Positions 7,352 to 11,188 of a stretch of 11,188 bases of DNA are shown here, piece after piece. The notes under the pieces are model-generated. The model was given only the letters and a program-made list of their open reading frames with translations. It had not been told where the DNA came from and did no database searches. The stretch comes from Bacillota bacterium. Its GTDB lineage: Bacteria > Bacillota > Desulfotomaculia > Desulfotomaculales > Desulfotomaculaceae. The translations under genes were made by a program, and so were the position numbers. The stretch is from the NCBI GenBank assembly GCA_023481335.1, contig JAMCWI010000093.1, forward strand, positions 1 through 11,188. Reading direction: 5' to 3'. Numbering within the stretch: the stretch's first letter is position 1; the number at the start of each line of letters is the position of its first letter.

Positions 7352-7675
7352 ATGACAAAGGAAGAGCTAAGAAAAACATGGGAGACACGGGTGGCCGCCT
7401 TTAAAGCCAGCGGACAGAGCGCGTCAGCATGGTGTGCCGTCCACGATTTGAAAACCCATCAATTATTCTACTGGCTCCGAAAACATAAAAATGTTGACGT
7501 GCCTGCCGTGGCGCCAACCCAATGGCTGTCTGTGGCAATAGACAGGCAAAACCCTGGCAACACTCAGGAGGACACCTTACTCGTAAGGTTGGGGCACGCA
7601 ACCATAGAAGTAAAACCGGGCTTCAACCCCGTACTGCTCTCCGACGTGGTACGGATCCTGGCAAAGCTATGCTAA
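7352..7675 (+). CDS. tnpA: IS66-family accessory protein TnpA
   Basis: A 107-residue protein and the first gene of the IS66 set. The N-terminal part reads WETRVAAFKASGQSASAWC, then a segment ending in FYWLRKHK. This is the characteristic pattern of IS66 OrfA proteins: a helix-turn-helix-like region in which the element's own sequence is probably bound. The C-terminal half (VRLGHATIEVKPGFNPVLL) is the short beta-rich tail common to the family. All three genes are needed for efficient transposition in studied IS66 elements, though the exact role of TnpA is not firmly known. It has a very strong ribosome site, GAGGAGG, nine bases upstream, which can be occluded by a hairpin. Its stop codon overlaps the tnpB start by seven bases, indicating translational coupling. 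Confidence 0.9.
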   Translation: MTKEELRKTWETRVAAFKASGQSASAWCAVHDLKTHQLFYWLRKHKNVDVPAVAPTQWLSVAIDRQNPGNTQEDTLLVRLGHATIEVKPGFNPVLLSDVVRILAKLC

Positions 7676-8025
7676 ACGAAACCGGTATTGACCGGGTCTA
7701 CCTTGCCTGTGGCCCTACCGACTTGCGCAAATCAATTGACGGATTGGCCGTGCTTGTCAAAGAAGGATTCCAACTGGATCCCTTCACCTCCCGCCTTTTT
7801 GTCTTTTGCAACCGGCAATGCGATAAACTAAAGATCCTCCAGTGGGAACACAACGGATTTTGGCTCCATTACCGCCGGCTGGAAAAAGGGAAGTTTCAGT
7901 GGCCGGCAAAAAATAGCTCAGGGACAGTGGCAATTAGCCGGCGTGAGTTGCGCTGGCTACTCGATGGCCTATCGTTGGATCAGCGGCAGGCTCATCCGAA
8001 AGTAACCGCAAACATAATATTATGA
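7669..8025 (+). CDS. tnpB: IS66-family accessory protein TnpB (IS66 Orf2-like)
   Basis: A 118-residue protein of the IS66 Orf2 family, unrelated to the RNA-guided TnpB of IS200/IS605. The hallmarks are YLACGPTDLRKSIDGLA (11-27), LFVFCNRQCDKLKILQWEHN (43-62) and the following GFWLHYRRLEKGKFQWP. These match the near-invariant family pattern of a CNR-x-DK-x-KIL core followed by an aromatic run. ATG 7669 overlaps the end of tnpA, so translation is probably by reinitiation. The same frame is open back to 7522, but that extension lies entirely within tnpA in another frame and lacks family similarity, so it was not used. It is required with TnpA and TnpC for transposition in studied relatives; its biochemical activity is not established. 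Confidence 0.93.
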   Translation: MLNETGIDRVYLACGPTDLRKSIDGLAVLVKEGFQLDPFTSRLFVFCNRQCDKLKILQWEHNGFWLHYRRLEKGKFQWPAKNSSGTVAISRRELRWLLDGLSLDQRQAHPKVTANIIL

Positions 8026-8091
8026 GTGATTTGCAGAAAAATATATTAAATCTTGAAGGAATTACAGTAGTATATGTCGAATTAGAACGTC

Positions 8092-9669
8092 ATGAAGAAT
8101 ATATCTGAAACCACAGCAACAATTGAAGAACTTAAGCAGGAAAATGCATTTCTAAAGCAGCAAGTTGCCGAACTTGCTGCTAAACTGAATTGGTTTGAGG
8201 AGCAGTTTCGCTTAAGCCAACACCAGCGGTTTGGGCGTTCCAGCGAGCAAACAATTCCTGAACAGATGAGCCTTTTCAACGAAGCTGAAGTCGAAGCAAA
8301 ACCCGAATTAGCTGAACCCACCGTGGAAGAAATCACCTATACCCGCCGTAAAAAGAGCGGCCATCGGGAAACAATGCTCAAAGACCTCCCGGAGGAAACC
8401 ATCGAATATCGCTTGCCCGAAGAAGAACAGATTTGTTCTTGCTGCGGCGGCAAAATGCATGAGATGAGCACTGAAATCAGGCAGGAACTGAAAATCATTC
8501 CCGCTCAGGTTAGTGTAGTGAAGCATGTACGCTATGTATATGCCTGCCGCCGCTGCGAACAGACGAAAACCAATACGCCGATGACCACCGCACCCATGCC
8601 AAATCCTGTGCTTCCCGGCGGTCTGGCTTCTGCTTCCGCCATGGCCTACATCATGAGTCAGAAATTTGTAGAGGGATTGCCGCTGTACCGCCAGGAGCAG
8701 CAGTTCAAACGACTGGGAGTAGATCTGTCCCGTCAGACACTGGCAAACTGGATGCTCCAGGGTTCCGGCCGCTGGCTCAGTCACATTTATCACCGGATGC
8801 ATGAACACCTTTTGAAAAAAGACATCCTGCACGCGGATGAAACGACATTGCAGGTGCTTCACGAGCCGGGACGGTCCGCAGAAAGCACATCATACCTGTG
8901 GCTTTACCGCACCGGACGGGAAGGACCGCCCATCATCCTCTATGAATATCAGACCACGCGGGCAAGCAAACACCCCGCAAAATTTCTTAAAGGTTTTAAA
9001 GGCTACCTGCATGTTGACGGCTATTCCGGATATAACGGACTGCCGGATATGACCCTGGTTGGCTGCTGGGCTCATGCCAGACGCAAGTTTTCTGATGCCC
9101 TTAAAGCGTTGCCTGCGGATCAGCGTTCAGCACCTGTAGCTGCTAAAGAGGGTCTGGATTTTTGCAACCGGCTTTTTGCTATCGAACAAGAGCTCAAAGA
9201 TGCTACGCCGGAAGAACGGTATGCCGCCCGGATACAGCGTAGTCGCCCTGTATTGGATGCTTTTTGGTCGTGGCTAAAATACCATAGTCCGAGGGCATTG
9301 CCCAAAAGCGCCTTTGGCCAGGCAATTCAATATTGCCGTAATCAGTGGAATAAATTAGAAGCCTTTATGCTTGACGGCCGGTTGGAAATAGACAATAACC
9401 GCAGTGAACGCTCCATTAAGCCTTTTGTCATCGGGCGCAAAAATTGGCTGTTTGCCAATACTCCCCGGGGGGCAAAGGCCAGTGCTATGATTTACAGTGT
9501 CGTGGAAACAGCCAAAGAAAACGGGCTGAATCCATTTACCTATCTGACGTATCTCTTTGAACAGCTCCCCAATGTGGATATAAATGAGCCGGGCAATATT
9601 GATTCTTTACTGCCTTGGTCCAATACTTTGCCGGATTGCAGCCGAGCACCTGGTAAGAATTGTACTTAA
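8092..9669 (+). CDS. tnpC: IS66-family transposase TnpC (DDE type)
   Basis: A 525-residue transposase. An N-terminal coiled coil (about 8-45) is rich in Leu, Glu and Lys and is followed by RFGRSSEQ, the typical linker. A zinc-finger-like module has C115/C118 (ICSCCGG) and C152/C155 (ACRRCE). The catalytic core supplies the DDE triad in HADET (D249), HVDGY (D309) and [12 protein letters not shown] (E439). [11 protein letters not shown] and [17 protein letters not shown] are further family landmarks. All the expected parts are present, so it should be active in strand transfer at the IS ends. ATG 8092 is the first possible start after an in-frame stop at 8083 and has only a weak ribosome site, which may keep its level low. 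It is separated from tnpB by 66 bases without a visible gene. Confidence 0.95.
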   Translation: MKNISETTATIEELKQENAFLKQQVAELAAKLNWFEEQFRLSQHQRFGRSSEQTIPEQMSLFNEAEVEAKPELAEPTVEEITYTRRKKSGHRETMLKDLPEETIEYRLPEEEQICSCCGGKMHEMSTEIRQELKIIPAQVSVVKHVRYVYACRRCEQTKTNTPMTTAPMPNPVLPGGLASASAMAYIMSQKFVEGLPLYRQEQQFKRLGVDLSRQTLANWMLQGSGRWLSHIYHRMHEHLLKKDILHADETTLQVLHEPGRSAESTSYLWLYRTGREGPPIILYEYQTTRASKHPAKFLKGFKGYLHVDGYSGYNGLPDMTLVGCWAHARRKFSDALKALPADQRSAPVAAKEGLDFCNRLFAIEQELKDATPEERYAARIQRSRPVLDAFWSWLKYHSPRALPKSAFGQAIQYCRNQWNKLEAFMLDGRLEIDNNRSERSIKPFVIGRKNWLFANTPRGAKASAMIYSVVETAKENGLNPFTYLTYLFEQLPNVDINEPGNIDSLLPWSNTLPDCSRAPGKNCT

Positions 9670-9681
9670 TCCTTCGGCTGC
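9638..9681 (+). repeat. Subterminal inverted repeat near the right end of the IS
   Basis: GCAGCCGA at 9638-9645 and TCGGCTGC at 9674-9681 are perfect inverted 8-mers separated by 28 bases. The left arm lies in the last codons of tnpC, the right arm between its stop and the terminal repeat. No T tract follows, so it is not a standard terminator. It could be a transposase-binding site or a weak mRNA fold. Confidence 0.4.
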
Positions 9682-9686
9682 CCGCT

Positions 9687-9710
9687 AGGTGGTATCTATT
9701 TGACGCTTAC
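9687..9710 (-). repeat. IS66 right terminal inverted repeat
   Basis: The reverse complement begins GTAAGCGTCAAATA and matches the left repeat at 20 of 24 positions. On the plus strand it contains AGGTGG (9687-9692) and, seven bases later, TTG 9700. Together these make a good translation start for the downstream reading frame. Confidence 0.92.
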
Positions 9711-10560
9711 GCTTCTGCAAGCTGTAAAACAACGCACAAAAGCCCGTCAGCATATCGCAGGCGAGCGTGATAACTTATCAGAAACAGATGTACTTATTGG
9801 GTTGATTCGGGTCATTTATCCCGAGTTTTCGAAACCCGTCACCGAATCTACTTTTAAGACTAATACTTCTGAATACAAGAAGTGCAAAATATCAGCAGGA
9901 ACTTACTTGCCATTTGGTGTTGACTCAGTTATTGATTCGTTTGATGACCGAGTTAAAAATGAATATCACAATCCACTAAAAGCTATGACTACTTTTGTAA
10001 ACAACTTTTTAGAGATTGGGACAAGTGCAGATAAGGACAAACGTCTTGTAAAGGCACTGATTGAACTTGTTGCTGATGATGAAAGTATAGAAGAAAACCG
10101 ACAGTTTTATAGCAGCGTAGACGGCCAGCCTTTACTTAAGAACGAGTTAGTGGCGTTGTCGGAGGTATGCCTGCAATCGTTCCTGTTGGGAATATGGCAT
10201 TTTATTCTTGTTAACAGAAAAGACAACTTAATAGGAGCAGCTACATATCTCAAATGGCATAAGCCCCCGGAAGAGCCGCGCGGGAAGTGGATTTTTATCG
10301 GTCCAAACGGGGTGAGCGTTACTCGTAATATAAAAATAAACATCATTGATGCGCCTATAGAAAACGAAGCAACGTCAACTGAACCGGTGTTAGGAGCGCA
10401 ACCAACGGAGCAATCACCTGATGTCCCTAAGCCGGTAATGTCGCCAAAAATGACCGTCGATGGCATAGACCCGAAACGTATAACTGTCAATAACTTCGGG
10501 ACGGTTCAAAACCAGAAGTTCATCTCAATCGAGACAATGAATGGGGATATAAACCTATGA
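9700..10560 (+). CDS. Unrecognised protein with C-terminal linker and short beta-like motif; start supplied by the IS
   Basis: A 286-residue protein of a family I do not recognise. Residues 1-185 look like a compact, mainly helical soluble domain, with landmarks VKQRTKARQHIAGERDNL, TFKTNTSEYKKCKISAGTYL and LLGIWHFILVNR. Residues about 196-216 (KWIFIGPNG, TRNIKINI) look beta-rich. Residues 220-258 are a disordered Pro/Glu/Ser/Thr linker. The final 24 residues (263-286, ending in ISIETMNGDINL) resemble the N-terminus of the next protein. No signal peptide or transmembrane helix is apparent. The only good start is TTG 9700, inside the IS right repeat, with AGGTGG seven bases upstream; the first three codons and part of the fourth are IS sequence. 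The native N-terminus may thus have been replaced or trimmed. Its stop overlaps the next ATG as ATGA. Globular domain, linker and short motif is the layout of effector proteins in motif-paired signalling systems, but that role is inference. Confidence 0.72.
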   Translation: MTLTLLQAVKQRTKARQHIAGERDNLSETDVLIGLIRVIYPEFSKPVTESTFKTNTSEYKKCKISAGTYLPFGVDSVIDSFDDRVKNEYHNPLKAMTTFVNNFLEIGTSADKDKRLVKALIELVADDESIEENRQFYSSVDGQPLLKNELVALSEVCLQSFLLGIWHFILVNRKDNLIGAATYLKWHKPPEEPRGKWIFIGPNGVSVTRNIKINIIDAPIENEATSTEPVLGAQPTEQSPDVPKPVMSPKMTVDGIDPKRITVNNFGTVQNQKFISIETMNGDINL

Positions 10561-10652
10561 ATGAAACGCCTATCGGCAATGTTGATAATCATGCGAGTGT
10601 CGGCTCCCAGACGAATATTTACATTCAAACAATGTCAGGTAACATTGCCGTT
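10486..10652 (+). repeat. Similar 24-residue motifs on both sides of a gene boundary
   Basis: Residues 263-286 of the upstream protein and residues 9-32 of the downstream protein align without gaps, with 10 identities. The shared pattern is V-x-N-x(3)-V-x(2)-Q-x(2)-I-x-I-x-TM-x-G-x-I. Alternating Ile positions, Asn/Gln/Gly richness and the small size suggest short beta strands, as in amyloid-type or RHIM-like assembly motifs. The motif is at the extreme C-terminus in one protein and the extreme N-terminus in the other. Confidence 0.6.
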
Positions 10653-11012
10653 CCTGACCGTAATAGTAGCGGTCAAACCGATGAGCGAGCGTTTGATGAA
10701 CAAGTGCTGAAGTTGAACCAGAGCGCACAGGTACTATCTGATTCACTTGGTAATAAGGATTCCAGAGGGAAGGAAACGAAAGTACAAGAATTCAACGGCA
10801 ATGTGGCGCATACAATCGCATTGGCTAAGAAGCTATCAAATATGTCTGGCGATGTTTCAGCTCTTATCGCACTTGCCGAAGAGTGGGAGGCAAGTGTATC
10901 AAAGTCCGGCGAAGATATTGAAACAAGCGGAAATGACATAGGCTTGCTTTTTTACCAAGATGAAGAAGGCTATCCGCGACTACGTGATGGTTGTTCTCGC
11001 GGCACAGGGTGA
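10557..11012 (+). CDS. Unrecognised protein with N-terminal beta-like motif; probably frameshifted near its end
   Basis: As read, a 151-residue protein of unknown family. Residues 9-32 (with IYIQTMSGNI) repeat the C-terminal motif of the preceding protein. Residues 33-45 are a polar linker. Residues about 45-120 are predicted helical, with VLKLNQSAQVLSDSL, VAHTIALAKKLSNM and VSALIALAEEWEAS suggesting a coiled or helical-bundle region. After residue 132 the frame gives a short Arg/Gly/Asp-rich tail without obvious structure. At the same point the +1 frame opens into a sequence that looks like real protein, so the gene probably continues there (see 10948-10953). The start codon overlaps the upstream stop (ATGA), so the two are translationally coupled. 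If the motif is an assembly signal, this would be the partner or receptor side of the pair. Function unknown. Confidence 0.6.
   Translation: MNETPIGNVDNHASVGSQTNIYIQTMSGNIAVPDRNSSGQTDERAFDEQVLKLNQSAQVLSDSLGNKDSRGKETKVQEFNGNVAHTIALAKKLSNMSGDVSALIALAEEWEASVSKSGEDIETSGNDIGLLFYQDEEGYPRLRDGCSRGTG
10948..10953 (+). other. Run of six T at a probable reading-frame change
   Basis: The T6 run follows GGCTTGC. Read with one T fewer, the frame of 10557 would pass directly into TKMKKAIRDYVMVVLAAQ and stay open to the window edge. The change needed is +1 (or -2), so the -1 slippery heptamer TTTTTTA visible here is not in the phase for canonical -1 frameshifting. An extra base by mutation or sequencing error, or +1 slippage, are the options. 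Confidence 0.45.
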
Positions 11013-11188
11013 CGAGAATAGTACCAGTACGGACGCAATCCGTGTCTATATGGACAAGGCGTATAACTGGCACAGAAAGCTGAAAACCTTACTTTACGAT
11101 AAAACCCCAAGAGAATTCTATGATTTTTATGTCTGCAACGACCTGAAATACAACGACAAGACTATTGGCAGTATTACTGCCGCCCGGC
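10960..11188 (+). CDS. Unrecognised reading frame, right-edge partial (continuation of the preceding gene or separate overlapping gene)
   Basis: An open frame of 76 codons running off the right edge; the frame is open from 10942, just after a TAG. The translation (MKKAIRDYVMVVLAAQ, then DAIRVYMDKAYNWHRKLKTL, then a Tyr/Phe-rich stretch REFYDFYVCNDLKYND) has a normal amphipathic and aromatic pattern, unlike the competing tail in the upstream frame. ATG 10960 has no Shine-Dalgarno sequence and would overlap the previous gene by 53 bases, which is unusual next to a clean 4-base overlap just upstream. I therefore think this is more likely the true continuation of the gene starting at 10557, separated by a frameshift at the T run. 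Family not recognised. Confidence 0.5.
   Translation, partial: MKKAIRDYVMVVLAAQGDENSTSTDAIRVYMDKAYNWHRKLKTLLYDKTPREFYDFYVCNDLKYNDKTIGSITAAR

Larger units (their letters stand above)
7264..9710 (+). mobile_element. Complete IS66-family insertion sequence, 2447 bp
   Basis: The boundaries are defined by terminal inverted repeats starting with GTAAGCGTCAAATA. The element carries the three-gene IS66 set (tnpA, tnpB, tnpC) in order on the plus strand, all open and of normal length, so it looks intact and recently active. The size is typical of the family. IS66 elements usually generate 8-bp target duplications, but here the flanking octamers are AAAGGTGA (7256-7263) and GCTTCTGC (9711-9718), which do not match. 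The left end interrupts the 3' end of rmlA; the right end fuses to an unrelated reading frame. This points to an adjacent deletion or recombination between IS copies after insertion. Confidence 0.93.

Noticed and set aside
7522..7668. An N-terminal extension of tnpB
   Set aside because: The extension lies fully inside tnpA in another frame and has no IS66 similarity; conserved sequence begins right after ATG 7669.
8308..8862. A 184-codon minus-strand open frame within tnpC
   Set aside because: Antisense shadow of the transposase, Phe/His/Ala-rich, with no start context.
9629..9670. An outward-facing promoter at the IS right end
   Set aside because: TTGCCG or TTGCAG and TAAGAA are present, but the spacers are 20 and 12 bases, outside the usual range.
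10948..10954. Programmed -1 frameshift at TTTTTTA
   Set aside because: The heptamer looks like a classic slippery site, but the zero frame splits it as CTT TTT TAC and the needed change is +1, so the phase is wrong for canonical -1 slippage.

Overview
The window is a fragment of a bacterial chromosome. The organism is probably a Gram-positive of the Clostridia/Peptococcaceae type. This is an inference from strong purine-rich Shine-Dalgarno sites, frequent TTG starts, an all-plus-strand gene order and the flavour of the proteins; no marker gene fixes the taxon.

Region 1 (1-7267) is a surface-glycan biosynthesis cluster, all on the plus strand: the 3' end of a family 2 glycosyltransferase, a GT4 glycosyltransferase, two extended short-chain dehydrogenase/reductase (SDR) sugar-nucleotide epimerases, a second GT4 glycosyltransferase, a third SDR and a long-form glucose-1-phosphate thymidylyltransferase (RmlA). 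Together they would make activated sugars (dTDP-glucose and NDP-sugars modified at the hexose ring) and attach them to a lipid-linked or surface polysaccharide. Base composition changes abruptly near 3848: the left genes are GC-rich, while the second GT4, third SDR and rmlA are AT-rich, so the cluster looks mosaic.

Region 2 (7264-9710) is a complete IS66-family insertion sequence of 2447 bp. It has imperfect 24-bp terminal inverted repeats and the standard tnpA-tnpB-tnpC set. Its left end lies inside the 3' end of rmlA and supplies the stop codon. The flanking octamers do not match, so the usual 8-bp target duplication is missing and the two flanks were probably not originally adjacent.

Region 3 (9711-11188) holds two or three overlapping plus-strand genes of families I do not recognise. 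The first is read from a ribosome-binding site and TTG codon that lie inside the right end of the IS. It ends in a disordered Pro/Glu/Ser/Thr-rich linker and a short beta-like motif. The next gene, joined by an ATGA overlap, begins with a clearly similar motif. This 'C-terminal motif of one gene, N-terminal motif of the next' layout resembles known paired signalling-motif systems (effector and receptor proteins that co-assemble through short amyloid-type motifs). It is the best candidate here for an undescribed system. The second gene appears to run into a third reading frame at a run of six T, either as a frameshift or as a poorly initiated overlapping gene, and the sequence leaves the window.

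No tRNA, rRNA or CRISPR array was seen, and no convincing rho-independent terminator.
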